Positions 24,984 through 32,786 of a stretch of 64,000 nucleotides of DNA are shown here, piece after piece. The position numbers and the translations under genes are program-made. Source of the stretch: Opitutaceae bacterium (lineage in GTDB: Bacteria; Verrucomicrobiota; Verrucomicrobiia; Opitutales; Opitutaceae); NCBI GenBank assembly GCA_028688225.1, contig JAQTYQ010000003.1, positions 1-64,000 on the forward strand. The letters run 5' to 3'. The notes beneath the pieces were generated by a model. That model was not told the origin of the DNA. It saw nothing but the letters and a program-made list of their open reading frames with translations, and made no database searches. How positions within the stretch are numbered: the first letter of the stretch is position 1; each line of letters begins with the position of its first letter.

Positions 24984-25208
24984 TTGATGAGAATAACACT
25001 TGGGTGCTTTGTGGCCATCGTGAAGAACAAAGTGCCAAATGGCGATTCGCGCGGCACCAGCAAAACCAAAGCCACGCGCCCGGTGAAGGCACCGCGTGCC
25101 GGCTGGGCTGACATATTCAGTCGTATGGCTGCGGCAGGAGATGACCACTTGGTACACGGGAAAGCGCCCGCCGCCACCAAGTTCGATGAGGAGGAGTGGC
25201 AGTGGTAA
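24984..25208 (+). pseudogene. Remnant of a MazE/AbrB-type antitoxin gene
   Basis: The last 40 codons read RPVKAPRAGWADIFSRMA, AGDDHLVHG and FDEEEWQW, the typical C-terminal tail of MazE-like antitoxins (GWAEAF...DEEEWEW). Upstream, VAIVK and NGDSRGTSKTK echo the AbrB motif AIVKIGNSRGIRIPK, but the rest of the DNA-binding domain is missing. I read it as an internally deleted antitoxin. No MazF toxin follows. Confidence 0.6.
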
Positions 25209-25261
25209 CCCTCGTTCGCTGTGTTTGGGTGAGGTAGGGCTGAATCCGGGCTCATGCAATT

Positions 25262-25320
25262 GTAGGAGCGAGCTTGCTCGCGATGACGGAGGATTAATCG
25301 CCTGCAAGCCTGTCTCCTAC
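25262..25320. repeat. REP-like element (GTAGGAG...CTCCTAC)
   Basis: An inner hairpin GCGAGC-TT-GCTCGC (25268-25281) sits next to an outer pair GTAGGAG (25262-25268) and CTCCTAC (25314-25320). The core GTAGGAGCGAGCTTGCTCGC closely resembles REP sequences of Pseudomonas that are mobilised by RAYT transposases. No RAYT gene is in the window. Confidence 0.7.
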
Positions 25321-25378
25321 TGTAGCATCCTCGTCCCGCTTGCGCTCCATAGCCTCGGCAAAGGATGGTGACTCCGTC

Positions 25379-26503
25379 CTACAGCACGGCGGTGTTTTGC
25401 AGGTGCGCTACCAGCTCGGCGGTGCCCTCGGCCATCGACACGCGCGGCCGGTAGCCGAGGTCGCGCCGGGCGGCGCTGATGTCGAACCAGTGGTCGGTGG
25501 CAAGCTCCTTCGCCACAAAACGCGTCAACGGCGGCTCGCCCCGGAGCGGCAGCAGGTGCCACAGCGCCTCGCAGGCTGCGCCCACCGCGGTGGCCACGCC
25601 GAGCGACAGACGTTTGGTCACGGGCGGCCGGCCCAGCGCGCGCAGCAGGCCGTTGATCCACTCCCAGAGCACCACCGGCTCGCCGTTGGTGATGAAATAG
25701 GCCCGGCCGGCGGCGGGCGGCGGTAGGGCGGCGGGTTTTGAGTTTTGGGTTTTGGGTTCTGGGTTGGGCGGAGATATGAATGCGAGCTCGGCCAAGAGGT
25801 GGGCGTCGACCGCGTTGCGCACGTGGACCATGTCCACGCGGTTAAGGCCGGTGCCGACGATGTGCAGGCGTCCCGACCGGGCACGTTCGAGGAGGCGCGG
25901 CACGAGATGGGGATCATCCGCGCCCCAGATGAGGTGTGGGCGCAGCGCGACCGTGCGCAGCTCCGGCGTGCTGGCCGCGAGCACCTCCCGCTCGGCGATG
26001 GCCTTGGTCAGCGGATAGGCTGCCGGACAGGCGGTCGTGAGGGGCAGCGATTCATCGGCACCGGCGAGATCGCGGCCGTTGTAGACCACGCTCGGCGTGC
26101 TGGTGTAGACCAGCCGGCGCACTCCATGGGCCCGGCAGCCGTCGAGGATGGCGCGCGTGCCCAGCACATTGGTACGGAAGTAATCGTCGTAGCAGCCCCA
26201 CACGCCCACTTTGGCCGCGACATGGAAGACGGTCCCCACCCCCTGACACGCCGAACGTACCGCGTCGGCGTCAGCCAGATCGGCGGTCACGAAGCGTGCG
26301 CCTTGTTTTTCCAAATCCGGCGCCGGCCGGCGCGCCAGCACGGTGACCGTCCGTCCCAAGGCAAGCAGGCGCTCCACCAGGTGCCGGCCGAGGAAACCCG
26401 TGCCGCCGGTCACCAGGACGGGGCCAAGCGGAGAGTGAGGGTGAGGGGTGAGAGTGGCAGACACGGCAGGAGGCGACTCAATCACTTTCACTTTCATTTT
26501 CAC
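25379..26503 (-). CDS. NAD-dependent epimerase/dehydratase, OleD-like
   Basis: A 374-residue short-chain dehydrogenase of the 3-beta-HSD/OleD type. The Rossmann motif VLVTGGTGFLGRHLVE is at about residue 29, followed by VGTVFHVAAKVGVWG and the catalytic YPLTKAIAE (YxxxK). OleD reduces 2-alkyl-3-ketoacyl products to 2-alkyl-3-hydroxy acids in long-chain olefin synthesis. The OleD call rests mainly on the OleC-like gene 3 bp upstream. The first 28 residues (MKMKVKVIESPPAV...) are encoded by tandem-repeat DNA, and PNPEPKTQNSK (about residues 246-256) by a TTTTGGG tract; both look inserted. oleA and oleB are not in the window. Confidence 0.82.
   Translation of the reverse strand: MKMKVKVIESPPAVSATLTPHPHSPLGPVLVTGGTGFLGRHLVERLLALGRTVTVLARRPAPDLEKQGARFVTADLADADAVRSACQGVGTVFHVAAKVGVWGCYDDYFRTNVLGTRAILDGCRAHGVRRLVYTSTPSVVYNGRDLAGADESLPLTTACPAAYPLTKAIAEREVLAASTPELRTVALRPHLIWGADDPHLVPRLLERARSGRLHIVGTGLNRVDMVHVRNAVDAHLLAELAFISPPNPEPKTQNSKPAALPPPAAGRAYFITNGEPVVLWEWINGLLRALGRPPVTKRLSLGVATAVGAACEALWHLLPLRGEPPLTRFVAKELATDHWFDISAARRDLGYRPRVSMAEGTAELVAHLQNTAVL
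25736..25768. repeat. Telomere-like TTTTGGG heptamer tract inside oleD-like gene
   Basis: About 4.7 copies of TTTTGGG (TTTTGAG, TTTTGGG twice, TTCTGGG, TTGGG). Read on the minus strand it encodes PNPEPKTQNSK within the dehydrogenase, without breaking the frame. Confidence 0.75.
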
Positions 26504-26506
26504 TCG

Positions 26507-28225
26507 TCACTCCCGAAACGTGACGCCGTTTCGGGTGGCGGCCCAGCGGGCGAGCGCGTGCCGATGGATTTTCGCATTGTGCCGCACATCCACCGGGAAG
26601 CGCGGGTGAAAATAAAAGCGGCGGATGCACGCCGTGTGAGCGTGCCCCAGGGCCAGCCGGCGCAGGACCTCCGCGAACGCCTGCCGGTCGCCGGCGGAGC
26701 GCAGCGGCGTTCCGGCCTTGGGTTCGACCACGATGGCCGGCACCTGCCGGCCGCGCGGACCGAGGCCGACCAGCGCGCAGCGCGCCACTTGCGGATGCAC
26801 CCGGAACACCTGCTCGCAGGGTTCGGTGAACATGGGCCCGTCGGCCGTCTCCACGCGTTCGGCGGCGCGGCCGCAGAACCAGAGAACGCCTTCCGCATCG
26901 AGATACCCGCAGTCACCCATGCGGTGCCAGACGGTGTCGCCGTCGCGGATCTTGGCCAATGCCGTGGCTTCCGGCAGCCGGTCGTACTCCCGGGTGACGG
27001 TCGGACCGGCGACGATGATCTCGCCGATCTCACCGCGCGGCAGTTCCCGCACGTCGGCCAGCGTCGCGATCGGGCCATCGGTCAGGGCAATGATTTTCAC
27101 CCGATTTTCCGCCAGGGGCCGGCCCACGCAGGCGCCGCGCACGGCGGCGGGATTGATGGCGTCGGCGGTCACGGTGCTGACGGGAAGAACCTCCGTCGCG
27201 CCGTAGGGACTGTGCAACCGGCCCTGGGGAATGAAACGGGGCGCATCGGTCCAGAGCGAGGCCGGCACGGGCGCCCCGGCGCAGAGCACTCGCCGCAGAC
27301 TCGGCAGGGTGAGGCCGTGCGCAAGGCAGTGATCCGCAATCTTGCGCCAGAGCGTGGGCGAGCCGAAGGAATTCGTCACCTGCTCCTGGCGGATGGCCTG
27401 CACGATTTTGGTCGGATCGACGGCGGCGGGGCGGCCGGGATCGAGTTCGGGCACGACCGTGGTCAGGCCGAGGGCCGGGCCGAACAGCGCGAAGATCGGC
27501 AACATCGGCAGGTCGACCTCGCCCGGCTCGATGCCATAGGTTTCCCGGATCAGGCGAACCTGGGCGTCGAACATGCCATGCTCGTAACAGACGCCCTTGG
27601 GAAAACCGGTGGAGCCGGAAGTGAACAGGATGGCGGCGAGATCGGTGGAACGGCTGTTCTGGAGACCGGAGACCGGAGACCGGAAACCGGATAGGTTTTC
27701 CAGTGGATGTTTTCCGCCTTCCGGTAACCGGTCTCCAGTTCCCGGCAGCGGCCTCAGTCGGGCCGTCATGGAATTACTGGCCGGGACCCGGATTTCCACG
27801 CTGCGGAAGGGCCGGCGGACGACCCGGCTTAGGAGCCGGGCATAGGGGATGCCCAGCAGCGCGCGGGGCCGGGAGCGGGCCACGCAGGCGAGGAAATGCC
27901 GCAGGCCCATGCCGGGATCAATCACCACCGGCACGGCGCCAAGCCGGAAGAGCGCGAAGGCCGCGGCGATGAGCGGCAGGCCCGGCCGCACCATGACGAG
28001 CGTGCGGTCGCCGGCCCGCAGGCCGCGGGCGATGAGCTGCGCATACCATGCGTCAACCTCGGCCTCGAGCTCCGCAAAGGTGAGCGTCAGGTAATCGATG
28101 TCACCGGAGCGCGTCCGGCCGCGGGGAATTTTGACCGCGGCCCGGCCGGGCTGGCGGGCGGCCATGAGCGGCAGGTGGCGCGCGATATTGGCGGAGTCGG
28201 CGGACACGAATGCAGGCTCGCGCAA
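26507..28225 (-). CDS. OleC-like AMP-dependent synthetase (beta-lactone synthetase family)
   Basis: A 572-residue ANL-superfamily enzyme. The ATP motif ILFTSGSTGFPKGVCYEH, LPIFALFGPALGLTTVVPEL, RRVLCAGAPVPASLW, HSPYGATEVLPVS and MGDCGYLDAEGVLWFCGRAAER match the fatty acid CoA ligase/OleC group. OleC converts 2-alkyl-3-hydroxy acids to beta-lactones with ATP. The OleD-like gene follows after 3 bp, supporting the assignment. An inserted segment, TGDRLPEGGKHPLENLSGF and on (about residues 162-190), corresponds to the GGAGACCGG repeat just before the ATP motif. Another acyl-activating role is possible without oleA/oleB nearby. Confidence 0.85.
   Translation of the reverse strand: MREPAFVSADSANIARHLPLMAARQPGRAAVKIPRGRTRSGDIDYLTLTFAELEAEVDAWYAQLIARGLRAGDRTLVMVRPGLPLIAAAFALFRLGAVPVVIDPGMGLRHFLACVARSRPRALLGIPYARLLSRVVRRPFRSVEIRVPASNSMTARLRPLPGTGDRLPEGGKHPLENLSGFRSPVSGLQNSRSTDLAAILFTSGSTGFPKGVCYEHGMFDAQVRLIRETYGIEPGEVDLPMLPIFALFGPALGLTTVVPELDPGRPAAVDPTKIVQAIRQEQVTNSFGSPTLWRKIADHCLAHGLTLPSLRRVLCAGAPVPASLWTDAPRFIPQGRLHSPYGATEVLPVSTVTADAINPAAVRGACVGRPLAENRVKIIALTDGPIATLADVRELPRGEIGEIIVAGPTVTREYDRLPEATALAKIRDGDTVWHRMGDCGYLDAEGVLWFCGRAAERVETADGPMFTEPCEQVFRVHPQVARCALVGLGPRGRQVPAIVVEPKAGTPLRSAGDRQAFAEVLRRLALGHAHTACIRRFYFHPRFPVDVRHNAKIHRHALARWAATRNGVTFRE
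27659..27738. repeat. GGAGACCGG tandem/inverted repeat inside oleC-like gene
   Basis: The left end holds consecutive GGAGACCGG-like units, and perfect 11-bp inverted termini CTGGAGACCGG (27659-27669) and CCGGTCTCCAG (27728-27738) enclose it. It is translated in frame as a polar, low-complexity loop. Confidence 0.8.
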
Positions 28226-28259
28226 AGCGGCGCCGGCGCAAAGCAGAAAGACGGCGCTC

Positions 28260-28346
28260 TGTAGCCGGCCTCGGGGAGGCTGGTCCGCCGGGGTCGTCGA
28301 CCCCGGCTACAACCTACGCCAGCGCAAACCGTCGTAACGATTCGGG
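28260..28346 (+). repeat. Family A dispersed palindromic repeat, intergenic copy 2
   Basis: Near-full-length match to 5584-5670, including the tail with GTCGTAA and GATTC. It sits between the oleC-like start and the rnd stop and fills most of that 138-bp gap. Confidence 0.85.
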
Positions 28347-28363
28347 AACTCCATCTGCCCCCG

Positions 28364-29617
28364 CTACGCCTGCTCCTCGCCGTTCTTGAGCGCCGGCTCG
28401 TTGCGGAGGAGATCAGCCTGCCAGGGCAGCAGGATATCGTCGATCCGCGCCGGATCCCGCGCGATCTGGGCGAGCTGGGCGCGGTTGGCAATGAGTGTGG
28501 GATCGAGGTTGAGCTGTTGGGCCAACCGGTCCCGGTCGGCCTTGAGACGATCCTGCAGCGCCAGTTCGGTGGCATTGAGGGGCTGCCAGTTGGGATCGCG
28601 CTCGCGGCGCCGGCGCGGGAGCGAGGCGGGATTCTTCGCCCGGCCGGCGCGCACGGCCTCGGTGAGGCCGTGGATGAGGCGGGAATGGCGCTTGCCGAGG
28701 TTGACGGCGAGGACGGCCTCCTCGGGCAAGCCGGCGTCGGCGCGCGCGGCGATTTCAATCAGCAGGTCGTTGCCGGTGATCTTGAACGGCGGCTGGTCGA
28801 GCTGGCGGGCGGTTTCCTCGCGCCAGTGCCAGACGGCCCAGAGCACGCACAGGCCGCGGGGGCCGAGCCGTTCGGAGCGACCGATGCGCCAGGCGTGTTC
28901 GTCGTTTTGCGGAAAACCGTTCCGGGCGCTCTCGATCTGCCAGCGGCAGCGCTGCTCCTGCCAGCCCAGCCGGCCGCAGCGCTCCAGCTCGGTGCGGAGG
29001 ATGTCGCGCAGGGCGGGCAGGTAAAAGACGTCGAGCGCCGCGTAATCGACCAGCTTTTGCGTCAGTGGACGCCGGGACCAGTTGGCTTTCTGCCCCTCCT
29101 TGGTGAGAGCCACGCCGAAGTGCTGCTCCAGCAGCGACGCCAGGCCGATGCGCGGCCGGTTGAGTAGTTGCGCGGCCATCATCGTGTCGAAAAGGCTGTG
29201 CGCCGTGAAGCCGCAGAAGTCGTACAGCAGCCGCAGGTCGAAGTCGCTGCCGTGCATGACGAGATGTTTGGCGGCGAGGTGCTGCCAGAGGCCGTCGAGG
29301 GGCAGGGGCGCCAGCAGATCGACCAGAAAAATCTCCCGGCCGGCCATGACCTGCAGGAGGCAGATACGCGTGCGGTACCGGAACAGGTTGTCCGCCTCGG
29401 TGTCGAGCGCGACCTCGTCAACCCGTTGCAGGGCGTCGAGTAGCGGCGCGAGCTGCGCGGGTTGGTCGATGAACGTATGGACGGGCGAGGCGTTCAAAGC
29501 GGCTGCGGGGGTGGTCAACCCGGCAGGATGCGTGGCCGGGGCGGGATTGAACAGACGAAAGTGGGTCCCGGCCTGCTGCAGAGTTTGGGCGAGGCGACGC
29601 AACATCGGTGCAACCAT
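28364..29617 (-). CDS. rnd: Ribonuclease D
   Basis: 3'-5' exoribonuclease of the DEDD family acting in tRNA 3' maturation. In 417 residues the DEDDy motifs are visible: EVALDTEADNL (Asp-Glu), MHGSDFDLRLLYD (Asp) and LVDYAALDVFYLPAL (Tyr and Asp). An HRDC-type helical domain follows (LDQPPFKITGNDLLIEIA). The extra N-terminal about 50 residues before VHTFIDQPAQ are Ala/Pro-rich. It lies 6 bp downstream of the HDAC-like gene, so translational coupling is likely. Confidence 0.9.
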   Translation of the reverse strand: MVAPMLRRLAQTLQQAGTHFRLFNPAPATHPAGLTTPAAALNASPVHTFIDQPAQLAPLLDALQRVDEVALDTEADNLFRYRTRICLLQVMAGREIFLVDLLAPLPLDGLWQHLAAKHLVMHGSDFDLRLLYDFCGFTAHSLFDTMMAAQLLNRPRIGLASLLEQHFGVALTKEGQKANWSRRPLTQKLVDYAALDVFYLPALRDILRTELERCGRLGWQEQRCRWQIESARNGFPQNDEHAWRIGRSERLGPRGLCVLWAVWHWREETARQLDQPPFKITGNDLLIEIAARADAGLPEEAVLAVNLGKRHSRLIHGLTEAVRAGRAKNPASLPRRRRERDPNWQPLNATELALQDRLKADRDRLAQQLNLDPTLIANRAQLAQIARDPARIDDILLPWQADLLRNEPALKNGEEQA

Positions 29618-29623
29618 CGCGGT

Positions 29624-30478
29624 TCAGGCCCACGCGCCCAGGAAGGCGTCGAGCAGCAGCGGCAGCTCGGGGCTGTAGCCGCCCTCCAGAATCCCGGCTA
29701 CGGGGAAATCGGCCTGATGCAGCCAGCGGCCCAGCGCGGCAAAGTCCTCCGGCTCGAGGGTCATGGCGGTGATGGGATCGCGCACGTAGGCATCGAACCC
29801 GGCGGACACCAGTACGAGGTCGGGCTTGAAGCCCACGATGGCGTCCCACGAACGGGCCAGTTCCGCCATGTGCTCGTCGCGCGGGGTATGCGGGGCGATG
29901 GGATAATTGCGGCAGTTGACCGTGTTGCGCGTGCCCGTGCCCGGATAGCCGGGGAACTGGTGGATCGAACAGAACAGAAAGCCTTCGCGGCCGTCGAGGA
30001 TGGCCTCCGTGCCGTTGCCATGATGGGCGTCGAAATCCCAGACGGCCACGCGCTGGGCGCCGCGGGCGCGGGCGGCGACCGCCCCCAGGGCAACCTGGTT
30101 GAGGTAGCAGAAGCCCATCGCCTGGCCCGCAGTGGCATGGTGGCCCGGCGGCCGCATCAGGGCGAAGGCCTTCTCGTGCTGCACCAGCGCGAGATTCATG
30201 GCGGCGAGCGCGGCACCGACCGCACGACGGGCGTGATCGTAGATTCCCTCGAAGTAGGGCGTGTCGTCGTCGAAATCAGGCGGAGCCTGCAGGCGCCCGA
30301 GGTGGACGGGGGTATGCACGGTCAGGAGCACGTCCTCGGTGGCGATGGCCGGGATGCGCCACTCCCACGCCGGATGGGCGGCGCGCAGATGGGCGGCACT
30401 CTGGGTGATACGCAGCGGCTGCTCGGGGCGCTGGGAGGAGCCGTAGTCGGCGCACTGGGGATCGTGCAGGATGATCAT
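29624..30478 (-). CDS. Histone deacetylase-family metal hydrolase
   Basis: Zinc amidohydrolase of the class II HDAC/acetylpolyamine amidohydrolase superfamily, 284 residues from ATG 30478 (MIILHDPQCADYGS). Catalytic segments are complete: ALMRPPGHHAT (His-His), VWDFDAHHGNGTE (metal Asp and His) and LVLVSAGFDAY (metal Asp). The bacterial substrate may be an acetylated polyamine, acetoin-related compound or protein lysine and is not resolved. Upstream frame sequence overlapping the GDPD gene was rejected. It pairs closely with rnd. Confidence 0.9.
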   Translation of the reverse strand: MIILHDPQCADYGSSQRPEQPLRITQSAAHLRAAHPAWEWRIPAIATEDVLLTVHTPVHLGRLQAPPDFDDDTPYFEGIYDHARRAVGAALAAMNLALVQHEKAFALMRPPGHHATAGQAMGFCYLNQVALGAVAARARGAQRVAVWDFDAHHGNGTEAILDGREGFLFCSIHQFPGYPGTGTRNTVNCRNYPIAPHTPRDEHMAELARSWDAIVGFKPDLVLVSAGFDAYVRDPITAMTLEPEDFAALGRWLHQADFPVAGILEGGYSPELPLLLDAFLGAWA

Positions 30479-30518
30479 CAACTGGCGGATTGCGGCAGGC
30501 CGGGGCCGGGCGGACTCA

Positions 30519-31244
30519 TCAGTCGGATCCGAAGAGGGTCGTTTTGAGCAAGGCGGGATTGTCGGAAAGGATCGCATCGGCGCCCCAGAAGGCAAGACGG
30601 AGCATGACGCGGGGATCGTTCACCGTCCAACACCAGACGGACAAGCCGCGGCGATGCAAGGCGGCGATGAAGGCGGGCGAGCGCAGGGCGCGATAATCGA
30701 TGCTCACGCCGGAGGCGCCGAGGGCGGCGAGAACCGGCACGAGGGTCCCGGCCCGGGCGCGGCGCCGGGTGGGCCCGTTGCCGCCGCCCGCGATCAGCAT
30801 GCGGGGAATCCGGGGCGCCAGCCGGCGCGCTTCCGCGACGATCTTGACGTCAAATGACGCGAGGACGACCGCGGCGCCGAGCCGTTGGACGGTGCGCACG
30901 ACGGGCGCGACCGGCACGCCGGACTTGATCTCGACCTGCACGACGGCGCGGCGGCGGGTGAGTGTGAGCACTTCGGCGAGCGTGGGGATGGGTTCGCCGC
31001 AGACGCGGACCGCGCGCAGCCCGGCACGGGTAGACTGCGCGATGAGTCCGAGCCGTCCGGTCAGGCGGATGAGGGAGGCGTCGTGGAAGACCACAGGCAC
31101 GCCATCGCGCGTCACCTGCACATCGAGTTCGACGCCGTCGGCGCCCCGCGCGAGCGCGCGCCGAAAGGCGGCGAGCGTATTCTCCGGGGCCTCGGCGGAG
31201 GCACCGCGATGGGCGATGACAAGCGGAAGGCAGGGGCGGACCAC
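30519..31244 (-). CDS. Glycerophosphodiester phosphodiesterase
   Basis: GDPD/UgpQ-type enzyme hydrolysing glycerophosphodiesters to glycerol 3-phosphate and an alcohol. The TIM-barrel motifs are VIAHRGASAEAPENTLAAF (catalytic His, Arg, Glu), VELDVQVTRDGVPVVFHD (metal Glu, Asp and catalytic His) and a late VWCWTVNDPRVMLRL. It has 241 residues, the usual short cytoplasmic form, with no signal peptide. The start is GTG at 31244. It sits 40 bp upstream of the HDAC-like gene on the same strand. Confidence 0.92.
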   Translation of the reverse strand: MVRPCLPLVIAHRGASAEAPENTLAAFRRALARGADGVELDVQVTRDGVPVVFHDASLIRLTGRLGLIAQSTRAGLRAVRVCGEPIPTLAEVLTLTRRRAVVQVEIKSGVPVAPVVRTVQRLGAAVVLASFDVKIVAEARRLAPRIPRMLIAGGGNGPTRRRARAGTLVPVLAALGASGVSIDYRALRSPAFIAALHRRGLSVWCWTVNDPRVMLRLAFWGADAILSDNPALLKTTLFGSD

Positions 31245-31327
31245 AGAACAACACCAAAACGCAAAAGCCGGGCTTGGCGACAGGAGTTTTTGGTGTCCTT
31301 TGTCCTCCTTTCCGGCACAATGATCGC

Positions 31328-32029
31328 ATGAAGGTCGTGGTGCTTTGCTCGGGCGGCATGGACTCGGTGACGGCGCTCCATTGGGCGAGCCGGCACCATG
31401 AGATCGTCGTGGCCCTAAGCTTCGATTACGGCTCCAAGCACAATCATCGCGAGATCCCCTTTGCCGCCGAAAACACCCGCCGGCTGGGGGTGGCGCACCA
31501 GGTGATCGGGCTCGACTTCATCAACCGTTGCTTCGCCTCCGCGCTGCTCCAGTCGGGCGGCGCGGTGCCGGACGGCCACTACGAGGCGACGACCATGCGA
31601 CAGACGGTGGTGCCGTTCCGCAATGCCATCATGCTCTCCATCGCCACCGGTTTTGCGGAAAGCAGGGGAGCGGAGGGGCTTGTCATCGCGGCGCATGGCG
31701 GCGACCACGCGATCTATCCCGACTGCCGCGAGGACTTCATGCGGGCGATGGGTGAGGCCATGCGCCATGGCACGTATGCCGGCATCGCCCTGCTGCGTCC
31801 GTTCATCGCGCTGACCAAGGCGCAAATCGCCGCCGAAGGCGCACGGCTGGGCGTGGATTACGCGCAGACCTGGTCGTGCTACAAGGGCGGCGAAATCCAC
31901 TGCGGCCGGTGCGGGACCTGCGTGGAGCGGCGCGAGGCGTTTCTCCTCGCCGGGCTCCCCGATCCCACCGTCTATGCCTCGACCGATCCGCTGCCGCCGA
32001 AACCGGTGCGAACCGCTAATCTGCACTGA
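31328..32029 (+). CDS. queC: 7-cyano-7-deazaguanine synthase
   Basis: QueC converts 7-carboxy-7-deazaguanine to preQ0 with ATP and ammonia in queuosine synthesis. It has 233 residues starting MKVVVLCSGGMDSVTALHWA, where SGGMDS is the PP-loop. The zinc site CYKGGEIHCGRCGTCVER is near the C-terminus. DYGSKHNHREI and AAHGGDHAIYPDCR are typical. queE follows, so two consecutive steps are encoded together. Confidence 0.96.
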   Translation: MKVVVLCSGGMDSVTALHWASRHHEIVVALSFDYGSKHNHREIPFAAENTRRLGVAHQVIGLDFINRCFASALLQSGGAVPDGHYEATTMRQTVVPFRNAIMLSIATGFAESRGAEGLVIAAHGGDHAIYPDCREDFMRAMGEAMRHGTYAGIALLRPFIALTKAQIAAEGARLGVDYAQTWSCYKGGEIHCGRCGTCVERREAFLLAGLPDPTVYASTDPLPPKPVRTANLH

Positions 32030-32049
32030 TCTTCGCGAATGGTTTTTTA

Positions 32050-32084
32050 TCAGTGTTCATCAGAGTGAATCAGTGGTTGCAAAT
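32050..32084. repeat. Degenerate word repeat (ATCAGTG type) between queC and queE
   Basis: ATCAGTG, a related ATCAGAGTG and ATCAGTGG in series, the same layout as the ATCCGTG copy at 17613-17642. Confidence 0.55.
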
Positions 32085-32093
32085 GGATTGGGA

Positions 32094-32786
32094 ATGCTGA
32101 TCTCCGAGATTTTTTACTCCCTCCAGGGCGAGGGCGAGCTCTCCGGCGTGCCGTCGGTGTTTGTGCGCACCTCGGGCTGCAATCTGCGCTGCACGTGGTG
32201 CGACACGCCGTACGCCTCGTGGCAGCCGGAGGGGACGCTGCGGACCGTGGGCGACATCGTGGCCGAGGTTGTCCGGCACTCCGCCCCGCACGTCGTGCTC
32301 ACCGGCGGGGAGCCGATGGTGGCGCCGGAGATCAGGGACCTGGCCGGCGAGCTCAAGCGGCTCGGCCGCCACGTCACGATCGAAACCGCGGGCACGGTCG
32401 CGCCCGGCGGCATCGCCTGCGACCTGGCGTCACTCTCGCCCAAGTTGCTCAACTCGGCGCCCGACCCACGGCAGCATACGGCCTGGCGGCGCAAGCACGA
32501 GGCGCTGCGGTGGCAGCCGCGGATCGTGCGCGAATGGCTCGATGCCTACCCCTGGCAGCTGAAGTTCGTCGTCACCCAGCCGGCCGATGTGGACGAGATC
32601 GAGGGCATGCTGGCGCAGCTGCAGCGCGACGTGCCCCGGCCCAAGGTGCTGCTCATGCCCGAAGGCACGACGGTGGCGGCACTGCGCGAACGCGCGGCCT
32701 GGTTGAGCGACCTCTGCAAACAGCGCGGTTTCCGCTACGCCCCCCGCCTGCAAATCGAGCTTTATGGAAACAAGCGCGGCACCTGA
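32094..32786 (+). CDS. queE: 7-carboxy-7-deazaguanine synthase
   Basis: Radical-SAM enzyme that makes 7-carboxy-7-deazaguanine from 6-carboxytetrahydropterin, the step before QueC. ATG 32094 gives 230 residues beginning MLISEIFYSLQGEGELSGVP. The cluster motif CNLRCTWCDTPYASW (CxxxCxxC) and HVVLTGGEPMVAPE follow. The order queC, queE is on one strand with 64 bp between, filled by a word repeat. The 3' end overlaps exoD by 23 bp. Confidence 0.95.
   Translation: MLISEIFYSLQGEGELSGVPSVFVRTSGCNLRCTWCDTPYASWQPEGTLRTVGDIVAEVVRHSAPHVVLTGGEPMVAPEIRDLAGELKRLGRHVTIETAGTVAPGGIACDLASLSPKLLNSAPDPRQHTAWRRKHEALRWQPRIVREWLDAYPWQLKFVVTQPADVDEIEGMLAQLQRDVPRPKVLLMPEGTTVAALRERAAWLSDLCKQRGFRYAPRLQIELYGNKRGT

Larger units (their letters stand above)
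24935..25378. other. Gene-poor accessory stretch
   Basis: About 440 bp between the nuclease-like gene and the oleD-like gene. It contains only the antitoxin remnant and the REP-like element described separately. I see no tRNA or intact gene. Confidence 0.5.

Noticed and set aside
27659-27738. GGAGACCGG array considered as a CRISPR
   Set aside because: Units are contiguous without unique spacers of constant length, and no cas gene is in the window.
31245-31327. preQ1 riboswitch ahead of queC
   Set aside because: The 83-bp gap shows no preQ1 aptamer-like pseudoknot sequence, only a TTTTGGTGTCC-type repeat word.
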